DNA from: Acidobacteriota bacterium
Lineage (GTDB): Bacteria; Acidobacteriota; Vicinamibacteria; Vicinamibacterales; UBA2999
NCBI GenBank assembly: GCA_947465645.1
Contig: CANIBQ010000005.1
Span: 55,680 to 119,679 of the forward strand
Direction of reading: 5' to 3'
DNA: 64,000 nt
Shown: piece by piece, positions 43,437 to 50,957 of the stretch
Layout of the letters: every line of letters begins with the position of its first letter
Position numbering within the stretch: position 1 is the stretch's first letter
Notes under the pieces: generated by a model
The model's database searches: none
What the model saw: the letters and a program-made list of their open reading frames with translations, nothing else
Told to the model about the DNA's origin: nothing
Program-made: the position numbers and the translations under genes

Positions 43437-43446
43437 GAAGGTCCGC

Positions 43447-44295
43447 ATGACACCACGAGTCAGCTGTTCGATGCAGGTGTTGGGGGCGATTGCCGCGATC
43501 GCCTTCCTGTCCGGCACCGCCGCGGCGCAGGAACCCGCGGGCGAGGCGAAGAAGCCGCTGGTCGAGGCCATCGGCACGACCGATCCGGGTCCGCTTCCCC
43601 CAGGGGGACCGGCACCGCGGATGTCCGACGGCAAACCGGACCTCTCGGGAATCTGGTTCGCGGGCGTCATCGGCCGGCCGAGCGCGTGGAGCCGCACGCG
43701 CCCGGAGCGCATCGTCGAAGAGCCTGTGCCTCTCAAGCCCGAGATTGTCGCGAAGTTCAAGGCGATGACCCGCGCCGAGATCGAGGCGGCGGACCCGACT
43801 GTCAACTGCCTGCCGCGCGGCGTCCCCGGCATGTTCACGATGAACCCGCACCCGACCGAGCTGGTCACGTACCCGGGCAATTTCATCCAGCTCGTCGAGG
43901 CGGGCAACCAGTGGCGCAAGATCCACACGGACAAGCGTCCTCACCCGAAGTATCCTGACCCGCTCTTCAACGGTAACTCCAGCGCCTGGTGGGAAGGCGA
44001 CACGCTGATCGTCGACACCGTCGGCTTCGACCAGCGCACCTGGGTGTCCAATGCGTGGCCGCACAGCGAAAACATGCGCGTCATCGAGCGCCTGCGGCGG
44101 CCCTCGAAGAACTACCTCGAATACCAGTTCACCGTCGAGGATCCGGAGTTCCTCACCAAGTCATGGACCTCCGGGTGGCGGAAGTTCACGCTCGCCCAGC
44201 AGGACGCGAGCCTGCTCGAGAACTACTGCACCAACGAGCAGAACTCGGAGCAGTTCAGGATCCTCGCGGATCAGGAGAAGAGCGGGAAGCAGTAG
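43447..44295 (+). CDS. Secreted WEGDT-family protein
   Basis: A 282-residue exported paralogue, ATG at 43447 after GGAAGG. It has PDLSGIWFAGV, NCLPRGVPGMF, WWEGDTLIVDTVGFDQRTW, PHSENMRVIERLRRP and TVEDPEFLTKSW. It is the most divergent of the four core paralogues. It ends one base into the start codon of the lactonase gene. Confidence 0.72.
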   Translation: MTPRVSCSMQVLGAIAAIAFLSGTAAAQEPAGEAKKPLVEAIGTTDPGPLPPGGPAPRMSDGKPDLSGIWFAGVIGRPSAWSRTRPERIVEEPVPLKPEIVAKFKAMTRAEIEAADPTVNCLPRGVPGMFTMNPHPTELVTYPGNFIQLVEAGNQWRKIHTDKRPHPKYPDPLFNGNSSAWWEGDTLIVDTVGFDQRTWVSNAWPHSENMRVIERLRRPSKNYLEYQFTVEDPEFLTKSWTSGWRKFTLAQQDASLLENYCTNEQNSEQFRILADQEKSGKQ

Positions 44296-45308
44296 TGCGA
44301 CATTTCGTCTTCGCGCTGGCGGCGCTGCTCCTGCTGGTCGCGGCCCCTTGCCGCGGCCAGGGCCGGGGCCAGGCCGGGGAAGGCGCAGCGCAGCAGCCGC
44401 CCGCCAGCGCCATCGCCTCCGCCATTCCCAGCGTCGTCGCAGCCGGCGCCAAAATCGAACTCGTCACGTTTCCCGTGCAGGGCACCGAAGGTCCTGTTGG
44501 ACTCCCTGACGGCAGCGGCATCATCTTCACCGAGACGCGCGCCGACCACATCACGAAGGTCGACGCGAGCGGCAATACCTCGACGTTCGTCGAAAAATCC
44601 AACGGATCGAACGGCCTCGGCTTCGACGCGAAGGGCCGTCTCATCTCGGTGCAGCGCGCGCCGGGCAACGAGAAGGTCGGCGTCCTCTATCCACCCGGCA
44701 GCGAAGCCACGCTGGTGGATAGCTTCGAAGGTAAGCCCTTCAACCGCCTGAACGACCTCGTCGTCAGCACCAGGGGCGGGGTCTACTTCACTGACACGCA
44801 AGGCGTGTATTACCTGCCGCCGGGCGCGCCCGGCAGCGCCGTGAAGAAGGTGATCCAGGGCATCAGGAATCCGAATGGCATTCTCCTGAGCCCTGACGAG
44901 AAGGTCGCGTACGCGAACGACAAGGACGGCTTGTACCTGCTGGCGTTCGACGTCCAGCCTGACGGCACGCTGGCCAATCGCCGTAATTTCGGCAAGTACA
45001 AGAGCCTCACCGTGCCAGGCCACAAGGATCCGCTGCTGGCGGAAGACAACGGAGCGGATGGCCTTGCGATCGACAGCGAGGGCCGCGTGTATGTGGCGAC
45101 GAACCTCGGCGTGGAAGTCTTCAGCCCGCGAGGCGAGCACCTGGGAGTGATCCCGATAGGCATCTGGGGCGGCGAGCAGAACATGCTGCGCAAGCCGCAG
45201 AACCTGACGTTCGCCGGACCGGACCGGAAGACGCTGTATACCGTCGGCGCCAACGCGATCTACCGCGTCCGGTTGCTGTCCGAGGGATTCAAGGGCCGCG
45301 GCAAGTAG
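44295..45308 (+). CDS. Exported SMP-30/gluconolactonase-family protein
   Basis: A 337-residue exported protein of the SMP-30/LRE beta-propeller family, including lactonases and gluconolactonases that open lactone rings with a divalent metal. Visible family features: GTEGPVGLPDGSGIIFTE at the metal-ligand Glu, NGLGFDAKGRLIS, NRLNDLVVSTRGGVYFTD, NPNGILLSPDEKVAYAND and NGADGLAIDSEGRVYVA, matching the ligand Asn and Asp positions. Signal peptide ends CRGQ. The GTG at 44295 overlaps the previous stop by one base. It could hydrolyse lactones made by the oxidative enzymes of this locus. Confidence 0.86.
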   Translation: MRHFVFALAALLLLVAAPCRGQGRGQAGEGAAQQPPASAIASAIPSVVAAGAKIELVTFPVQGTEGPVGLPDGSGIIFTETRADHITKVDASGNTSTFVEKSNGSNGLGFDAKGRLISVQRAPGNEKVGVLYPPGSEATLVDSFEGKPFNRLNDLVVSTRGGVYFTDTQGVYYLPPGAPGSAVKKVIQGIRNPNGILLSPDEKVAYANDKDGLYLLAFDVQPDGTLANRRNFGKYKSLTVPGHKDPLLAEDNGADGLAIDSEGRVYVATNLGVEVFSPRGEHLGVIPIGIWGGEQNMLRKPQNLTFAGPDRKTLYTVGANAIYRVRLLSEGFKGRGK

Positions 45309-45310
45309 GG

Positions 45311-46303
45311 ATGCGCAAACTGGTCGGCCTGCTCCTGCTTGGTGTGTTGCCGCTTTTCATCACGGGTGTCCTGCGCGCAGCCACCGATCCCCCTGCGTGG
45401 GCCTACGCGGTGTCGCCGACGCCCCCAGGCGGCGCCGCGGCTTCCGCCGAGCCGGCCCACGATCCCAATGAGCTCCACCAGGTTCCTGGGAGCAGCCGGC
45501 GCTTCACGATCGCGCAGATCGAGAATGCCAACGAGCCCGCCGACTGGTTTCCGGAAGATCATCCGGCAATGCCCGAGGTGGTGGCGAGGGGGCGCGCCGG
45601 CTCCGCCGTCCGTGCCTGCGCCTTCTGTCACATGCCGAACGGCAAGGGCCGGCCGTCGAACGGCTCGGTCGCCGGGCTGCCGGTCAGCTACTTCGTGCAG
45701 CAGATCGAGGACTTCAAGAACGGCCTGCGCAAGACGGGCGAACCGCGCAAGACAAATGTGAACCAGATGATCGCCATCGCCAGGGGGATGACCCCGGAGG
45801 AGATGCGGATCGCTGCCGAGTATTACGGTTCGATGAAGTGGACTCCCTGGATCCGGGTGGTCGAGGCGAGCGTGGTGCCGAAGACCCGGATCTCCGGGTC
45901 GATCCATTACACCCTCCCCGGAACGCAGACCGAGCCGATCGGGATGCGGATCATCGAGGTACCGGAAAACAACGAGCAGAGCGAGCCGCTGCGCAACCCG
46001 CGCTCAGGATTCGTGGCATACGTACCGCGCGGCAGCATCGAGAAAGGGGAGGCGCTCGTCACCACCGGCGGCAACGGCCGTACAGTCGCGTGCGGCATCT
46101 GCCACGGCGCCGATCTCCGCGGCATGGGCCCCGTGCCGCACATTGCCGGCCGCTCGCCAAGTTATCTCGTGCGCCAGATGTACGACATGCAGGTGGGCGC
46201 CCGGCGCGGCGAGTGGAGCAGCCTCATGAAGCCCGTCGTCGACAAGCTGACCGACGAAGACTACGTCTCGATCGCCGCCTACGTTTCCTCGCGCACGCCC
46301 TAA
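45311..46303 (+). CDS. Dihaem cytochrome c
   Basis: A 330-residue exported cytochrome, start ATG two bases after the lactonase stop. Haem motifs CAFCH at 103-107 and CGICH at 261-265 in two class I-like domains (DLRGMGPVPHIAGRSPSYLVRQMYD after the second). Such two-domain cytochromes often serve as electron acceptors for periplasmic dehydrogenases. It ends the oxidative locus; repeated mobile DNA begins 3 nt downstream. Confidence 0.85.
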   Translation: MRKLVGLLLLGVLPLFITGVLRAATDPPAWAYAVSPTPPGGAAASAEPAHDPNELHQVPGSSRRFTIAQIENANEPADWFPEDHPAMPEVVARGRAGSAVRACAFCHMPNGKGRPSNGSVAGLPVSYFVQQIEDFKNGLRKTGEPRKTNVNQMIAIARGMTPEEMRIAAEYYGSMKWTPWIRVVEASVVPKTRISGSIHYTLPGTQTEPIGMRIIEVPENNEQSEPLRNPRSGFVAYVPRGSIEKGEALVTTGGNGRTVACGICHGADLRGMGPVPHIAGRSPSYLVRQMYDMQVGARRGEWSSLMKPVVDKLTDEDYVSIAAYVSSRTP

Positions 46304-46308
46304 CGAGA

Positions 46309-46549
46309 GTCGCGCCGCGGTGGTGCCGGCCATCCGCCGCCGGCTCCGCACGCCGGGAAATCGTCCGCCGCTCAAACTCTGCCGCTTCCGCCGCGACTAG
46401 TACCTGATTCCAACAACCGCGGTCGCGGCATGCACCGCCATTGCTAGTCCGAACGCCATGGATCGCGCGTCACGAAGTCGCGGCGATGAATCGCGGCGAA
46501 CAATTTCCTGCTTCGCATTGACGCGGCGTGCTCCGAACGGCGGCGGACG
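46309..46549 (-). repeat. ~240-bp repeat, left inverted copy
   Basis: Read on the minus strand, this stretch aligns along its whole length with 48947-49186 at high similarity with few gaps (for example both carry GATTTCCCGGC, CACTAGTCGCGGCGG-like and GGCGGTGCATGCCGCGAC blocks). Both copies also keep a reading frame ending with similar residues and a stop at the same place. The pair bounds an integron fragment. Confidence 0.85.
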
Positions 46550-46605
46550 TCCGGCACCACCGCGCCGCGCTACGCCCTCGCGTGGCGGCCTGCGTTCACG
46601 ACCGC

Positions 46606-46917
46606 CGTGAGGCCGTTGATGTTGATCGGGCAACGGGCGAGCGGCGGCGGCATCACCTGCACGAATCGGTGCTTCAGCGAGGGGTGAAGGACGCGGCCCG
46701 CGCGGCCGGCATTTCGCGTCCAGCCACCTGCCATTCGCTCCGGCACAGCTTTGCAACCCATCTGCTCGAGGCTGGGTACGACATCCGCACAATCCAGGAG
46801 CTGCTCGGGCATCGCGACGTGAGCACGACCATGATCTACACGCACGTGTTGAATCAAGGCGGGCGGGGCGTCCGAAGTCCGCTCGATCAGCTCGGGCCTG
46901 GTGCGGGCCGCCGGTGA
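46606..46917 (+). pseudogene. intI: Integron integrase, C-terminal fragment
   Basis: Only the last ~100 residues of an integron tyrosine recombinase remain: [49 protein letters not shown] and [19 protein letters not shown]. The catalytic His-x-x-Arg, the later His and the nucleophile Tyr are retained, but the N-terminal domain and the first catalytic Arg are missing, cut at the repeat copy upstream. It is on the same strand as the cassettes, contrary to the common integron layout. Confidence 0.88.
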
Positions 46918-47223
46918 CCTCGGATATCTTGCGACGCTCGCAGAAATATCCGCGCTATCGAGAAAGGCCTATCCGGCAGACTCGCTTGTCATTCTTGACG
47001 CCAAGTGACTGCGACGACATGGGATCCGAACACATTGAACCGACGCCACCGCCGGGATAGACTGCGGCCCGCGTAGGAATACAGGACTATCGAGTTCGAC
47101 CGACTATTCGTTATGCCGATCGGATTTTCGGAATGTTCGAAAGCCTTCTTTGCCACCCGCCGGACATTGTTGTCCGACGACGAGGCCGATCATCCAGCCC
47201 ATGGTCCTGCAAATGAGGTCAGA
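46918..47223 (+). other. Gap with possible attI or cassette boundary
   Basis: Between the integrase fragment and the first cassette gene. GTTATGCC at 47110-47117 resembles an integron core site (GTTRRRY with one mismatch), and the same eight bases begin the toxin-antitoxin cassette at 58756. No other gene or strong structure is visible. Confidence 0.45.
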
Positions 47224-48003
47224 ATGAACCGACTCACTGCCATACTGCTCATGACACTCGCCGTCGCGGCATGTGGGAACCACGGGTCCGGCGCACCCGC
47301 GGCCACAGTAACCAGCCCGACGGCACCCACCCCAGCGACCCCATCATCCACCGGTGTCCGGGGCAGTGTGTCCGACACCGCGTTCAGACCTCTCGATGGC
47401 GCCCGGGTGGAAGTCGTCGACGGCCCGCAGGCTGGGATGTCGACGACTGCCGACGCGAACGGCAGCTTCTCATTGTCAGGGACGTTTGACGACGCGACCC
47501 GATTCCGCGCGACCAAGGATGGTCACGTCGCTGCAACTCAGGTTTCCCGAATCTTCTCGACCCTCAGCGGACGGAATGTGACTTTTTCACTCGAGGTGCT
47601 CGCCCCGCCTGTGAACATGGCGGGTGACTACACGCTGACCTTCATTGCCGACAGCGCGTGCGTCGGCCTCCCCGACGCCGTGCGAACGCGAACGTACGCG
47701 GCCACGATTACGCCTTGGTCGAGCACGAGTTTCAACGTCGCGCTCAGCGGTGCGTCATTCCTTCCTGCCCGCGATAGCTTCCCGATTGGCGTCGCCGGGG
47801 ATTACCTCACCTTCTGGTTCGCCGACCCGGCCCTCGTGGAGCAGATTGCAGCGAACACGCAGGTCGAGCTTTACGGTTGGGGCGGCGCTTCGGTGGGGAC
47901 ATCAGGCGTATCCAGGATCGCCGTTTCGTGGGAAGGCGAATTTGAGTACTCGCAGACTGAGTGCAAGTCGAAGAATCATCAGCTGATTTTGGCGCGGCGA
48001 TGA
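47224..48003 (+). CDS. Cassette-encoded lipoprotein with carboxypeptidase-regulatory-like domain
   Basis: A 259-residue lipoprotein (signal ending VAACG), ATG at 47224 after GAGGTCAGA. Residues about 60-130 form a carboxypeptidase-regulatory-like beta sandwich (RGSVSDTAFRPLDGARVEVV, then TTADANGSFSLSG). The C-terminal 140 residues match nothing I know. It is followed after 65 bp by an attC site and so appears to be an integron cassette gene, unusual in encoding a surface lipoprotein. Confidence 0.75.
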   Translation: MNRLTAILLMTLAVAACGNHGSGAPAATVTSPTAPTPATPSSTGVRGSVSDTAFRPLDGARVEVVDGPQAGMSTTADANGSFSLSGTFDDATRFRATKDGHVAATQVSRIFSTLSGRNVTFSLEVLAPPVNMAGDYTLTFIADSACVGLPDAVRTRTYAATITPWSSTSFNVALSGASFLPARDSFPIGVAGDYLTFWFADPALVEQIAANTQVELYGWGGASVGTSGVSRIAVSWEGEFEYSQTECKSKNHQLILARR

Positions 48004-48067
48004 CTGCGCACCCTTGCCATGCTTGGTCGCGTCACCTCTCGCGCAAAGGTGCGGCACCGAACGGACG

Positions 48068-48140
48068 GCATAACATCCGACTGCACCCGACGGCTGCGGC
48101 CCTGTCGCTGAGCAGCCGCGGGTGAGCCGGATCGTTAGAC
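48068..48140 (+). other. attC recombination site
   Basis: A 73-bp imperfect palindrome. Left core GCATAAC (R''), right core GTTAGAC (R', fits GTTRRRY). The inner arms, ATCCGACTGCACCCG and CGGGTGAGCCGGAT, pair with an unpaired base, as attC sites require, and ACGGCTGC pairs with GCAGCCG nearer the loop. Confidence 0.85.
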
Positions 48141-48179
48141 AGCTTGTTGTGGCGACTTCTCAAAACGGAGGGAAATGAC

Positions 48180-48419
48180 ATGGTGCGGTACCGGCTGTTG
48201 ATTTCAACGACGTTGCTGGCCGCGATCGTATTGATCATCGGGGCGGCAGCGCGGGCTCAGTCGCAGAACGGGCCCGCGCCGGTGGGCACGTACCAGTTGT
48301 CAACGTCGTATCGAGATGCCGGCAACTGGGTGTTCGTCACTGTGGTTGACACACGGACGGGCGAAGTAGTCCGCAGAGAACGCTACAGCGGGTTTGCCAA
48401 ATACTCCGAGATGAAGTGA
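48180..48419 (+). CDS. Cassette-encoded small exported protein
   Basis: A 79-residue protein with a signal peptide (MVRYRLLISTTLLAAIVLI...ARAQ) and a short mature part (GTYQLSTSYRDAGNWVFVTVVDTRTGEVVRRERYSG) that looks beta-rich. ATG at 48180 preceded by GGAGGG. First of two genes between the attC sites. No family recognised. Confidence 0.65.
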   Translation: MVRYRLLISTTLLAAIVLIIGAAARAQSQNGPAPVGTYQLSTSYRDAGNWVFVTVVDTRTGEVVRRERYSGFAKYSEMK

Positions 48420-48457
48420 CGTCGCGATCCTTAATCTAGCTCTGCTGCGGGGACACC

Positions 48458-48817
48458 ATGATTCTGACTCGGATCCGAAACGGAATCCCTCCCGGAACGG
48501 TTCTCCCGAAGCCGCAGTCAACGGAGGAGTATGTGGTAATCGGATGGGGCCGGAGCCGGAATGAGGACGCGCTGGTGTATCGACTTCCGATGAGACCAGG
48601 CACCAAGAAGGCTTCTGAGAAGCGAATCAGGAGTTCGGCCTTCGTCGAGGCATTCCGAGTCCTTGAGGGGACGGGTCGGCTCACGAGGACATGGTTCGCC
48701 GAACACTTTCCGGACTTGGAACGTGATGGGACGTGCAATTTCACAACCCTCGGAGGCGTGTTCGTGCTCTTGGGCGAGGCACGGTACGTTGGCTCTGGGG
48801 AATATGAAGCCCGCTAA
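48458..48817 (+). CDS. Cassette-encoded hypothetical protein
   Basis: A 119-residue soluble protein starting MILTRIRNGIPPGTVLPKPQ. Its stop lies in the attC site, typical of cassette genes. It includes RTWFAEHFPDLERDGTCNFTTLGGVFVLLGEA. No family recognised; many cassette genes have no known homologue. Confidence 0.7.
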   Translation: MILTRIRNGIPPGTVLPKPQSTEEYVVIGWGRSRNEDALVYRLPMRPGTKKASEKRIRSSAFVEAFRVLEGTGRLTRTWFAEHFPDLERDGTCNFTTLGGVFVLLGEARYVGSGEYEAR

Positions 48818-48877
48818 CACGCGCTGCACCAGACGGCCGCTGGTGCGATCCTGAGCGGCCGCTGGTGAACGCTAGCC
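48812..48877 (+). other. attC site with degenerate right core
   Basis: A 66-bp palindrome: left core CGCTAAC, arms CGCTGCACCAG and CTGGTGAACG, inner pairing ACGGCCGCTGG with CGGCCGCTGGTG. The right core GCTAGCC differs from GTTRRRY in its second base, so it may be impaired. Confidence 0.75.
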
Positions 48878-48946
48878 GACCCTGCATGCAGTTGAATATG
48901 CCGACCTTGCCAGTCGGTTCGCGGCGGGGCGGTGGGGCCTTCCGTC

Positions 48947-49186
48947 CGTCCGCCGTTCGGAGCATGCCGCTCCGCCGCGCAGCAGGAAATCCAGCGCCGC
49001 GATTCGACGCCGCGACTTCGCGACCCGCGATCCGTGGCGTTCGAATTGGCGAAGGCGGTGCATGCCGCGACGGCGGTTGCGGGAGTTGGGCACTAGTCGC
49101 GGCGGGACCGTGAGGGTATGAGCGGCGATTGATTTCCCGGCATGCGGAGCCGGCGGACGGATGGAAGGCGCCACCGCGCCGCCGCG
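48947..49186 (+). repeat. ~240-bp repeat, right copy
   Basis: Right-hand copy of the inverted repeat whose left copy is 46309-46549. Contains a conserved reading frame ending RRDSTPRLRDPRSVAF, then ELAKAVHAATAV and a TAG stop; the left copy gives RRDSSPRLRDARSMAF, then GLAMAVHAATAV and a stop at the equivalent place. No known family. Confidence 0.85.
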
Positions 49187-49321
49187 TACCACGCAGTCGG
49201 GCGCCTCCTGGTGGCCATGAGATCCTGCCGTAGTACGTGTTGGCGCAGTCGACTAAGGTGGCGTCAGCATTCGCGAGATCCCGGCAGACGCATCCGCATC
49301 CTGCGTGCTAGGATTTTCCGC

Positions 49322-49834
49322 TTGAAGTCGATTCGCGGCTGGCTGGGCCTTGAGACTCGAAACGAACGCGAGCATACGCCGCTCCGCGAGACGCTCGACG
49401 CCCTCGATCATCTCGAGCCCGACCGCGCGCGTCACCTCGCCGCTTTTGCGTATCTCCTCGGCCGCGTGGCGCATGCCGACCAGCATGTCTCACCGGAGGA
49501 AACCAGCGCGATGGAAGCCCTCGTGCGCGACCACGGGCAGCTTTCGCAGGAGCAGGCGATGGTCGTCACCCAACTGGCGAAGACCAGCAACCTCCTGTTT
49601 GGCGGAACCGCCAACTTCCTCATCGCGAGGGAGTTTTCGGCATCCGCCACCTACGACCAGAAGCTTGCGCTCATGCGGTGTCTGTTCGCCCTGGCTGCGA
49701 CAGACCAGTCCATTTCGACCACCGAAGAAGGCGAAATCCACCGCATCGCCACCGAGCTGCGCATCGATCATCCAGATCTCGTCGCCCTGCGCGTGCAGCA
49801 CCAGCGGTACCTCCCTGGCCGCTCGCGCGAGTGA
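49322..49834 (+). CDS. TerB-like protein
   Basis: A 170-residue cytoplasmic, mostly helical protein of the TerB/COG4103 type: LDHLEPDRARHLAAFAYLLG, VAHADQHVSPEE and AATDQSISTTEEGEIHRIA, with the acidic pairs of the fold. TerB-like domains occur in tellurite-resistance and membrane-stress contexts, and no other ter genes are here. Start is probably the TTG at 49322 (AGGA upstream); the longer upstream frame runs through the repeat. Confidence 0.75.
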   Translation: MKSIRGWLGLETRNEREHTPLRETLDALDHLEPDRARHLAAFAYLLGRVAHADQHVSPEETSAMEALVRDHGQLSQEQAMVVTQLAKTSNLLFGGTANFLIAREFSASATYDQKLALMRCLFALAATDQSISTTEEGEIHRIATELRIDHPDLVALRVQHQRYLPGRSRE

Positions 49835-49910
49835 GGGGGTCTGGGCGTTGGCATCGGAGGCGGCAGTCGTAAACGGAAGGGCCGGACGTACCGTATAGTA
49901 GGGACATACC

Positions 49911-50330
49911 ATGACCGCCAATCGAACCCCATTTCTGATCGTCGCAGCGGCCGCTCTGTTCCTGGTAGCCGTCGCGGCCGCGGCGCAGAGCCCGGCCGCA
50001 GGCCCCGACCCGAAGAAGGTCAAGAACCCGGTGGCGGCCACACCCGTCTCGATCACCGCAGGCGCGGCGGCCTATAAGAAATACTGTGCCTTCTGCCACG
50101 GCCCCGCCGGCGCGGGCAACGGCCCGCTCGCACCGAAAGACTCGAATCCCCCGAACCTCACCGACGCCAAATGGGATCACGGTGGTACCGACGGCGAGAT
50201 CTTCGCGCTGATCCAGAATGGCGCGGGCGGTACCTCGGTGATGAAGGGCTTCAAGGGAAAGATGCCGGACACAGACATGTGGCACGTCGTCAACTACCTG
50301 CGTAGCCTGGCCCCCAAGAAGACATCCTGA
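49911..50330 (+). CDS. Monohaem cytochrome c, ACIII-associated (ActE-like)
   Basis: A 139-residue exported class I cytochrome, haem motif CAFCH at 59-63, with the axial-Met region MKGFKGKMPDTDMWHVVNYLR. It starts the alternative complex III operon, taking the role that ActE plays in Rhodothermus-type complexes, though there ActE lies after ActD. A promoter-like TATAGTAGGG lies 8-17 nt before the start. Confidence 0.82.
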   Translation: MTANRTPFLIVAAAALFLVAVAAAAQSPAAGPDPKKVKNPVAATPVSITAGAAAYKKYCAFCHGPAGAGNGPLAPKDSNPPNLTDAKWDHGGTDGEIFALIQNGAGGTSVMKGFKGKMPDTDMWHVVNYLRSLAPKKTS

Positions 50331-50345
50331 AGCGGGAGTCCGACG

Positions 50346-50957
50346 CTGTCATTCTGCACGCGCCTGATCGGGGTTCTTGTGGTGTGCCTCGCGGCCAGCG
50401 TTGGCTGCCGCGTTCTTGATCCCCGACCGTCGAGCGACGGTGCGGCGCCGACGCCGCTCCCCGGTCAATCCACCGGCGTCTTCACGACGGAACGGCCGAC
50501 CTTCGCCGTCGCGGTCGATGATTTCCTGAACCGCCGCCCAGAGGCCACGCAGCCGATCGAGTTTCCGCACGACATCCACATCGGCAAAGAAATCGGCTGC
50601 GAGACCTGTCATGAGGGTGTGGCCACCGGTCCCGTCGCGGGGCTTCCCAGCGTCAAGACCTGCATGATCTGTCACGAGTCGATCGCCACCGATCGTCCGC
50701 GCATCCAGCAGATCACGGCGATGCGCGACAAGGGGATCGACCTGGCGTGGCAGCGCGTCTACGGCTTCTCGAGTGTTGACCACGTCAGGTTCAATCACGC
50801 GCCGCACGTTCGGGCGAAAGTCGAGTGCGCGACGTGCCACGGCAACCTCGCCGAGCAGACGGTCGCGGAGCGCAGCGTCAATCACACCATGGGTTTCTGC
50901 GTGAACTGTCACATCGAGCGTAAGGCGTCGATCGACTGCCTGATCTGCCACAACTGA
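50346..50957 (+). CDS. Pentahaem cytochrome c, ACIII subunit A-like, with apparent CTG start
   Basis: Exported cytochrome with five haem motifs (CETCH, CMICH, CATCH, CVNCH, CLICH), like ActA of alternative complex III or QrcA. No ATG precedes the signal peptide in frame. The GTG at 50379 would leave only nine residues before the lipobox cysteine (SVGC). A CTG at 50346, seven bases after GGGAG, gives a normal 20-residue lipoprotein signal (TRLIGVLVVCLAA). Stop overlaps the next start. Anchored to the membrane, it probably passes quinol electrons to the ActE-like cytochrome. Confidence 0.85.
   Translation: MSFCTRLIGVLVVCLAASVGCRVLDPRPSSDGAAPTPLPGQSTGVFTTERPTFAVAVDDFLNRRPEATQPIEFPHDIHIGKEIGCETCHEGVATGPVAGLPSVKTCMICHESIATDRPRIQQITAMRDKGIDLAWQRVYGFSSVDHVRFNHAPHVRAKVECATCHGNLAEQTVAERSVNHTMGFCVNCHIERKASIDCLICHN

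Noticed and set aside
46304..49321. tRNA gene as the integration target of the mobile region
   Set aside because: No cloverleaf or TTCRANNY-type T-arm sequence was recognised here or elsewhere in the window; a tRNA scan would settle it.
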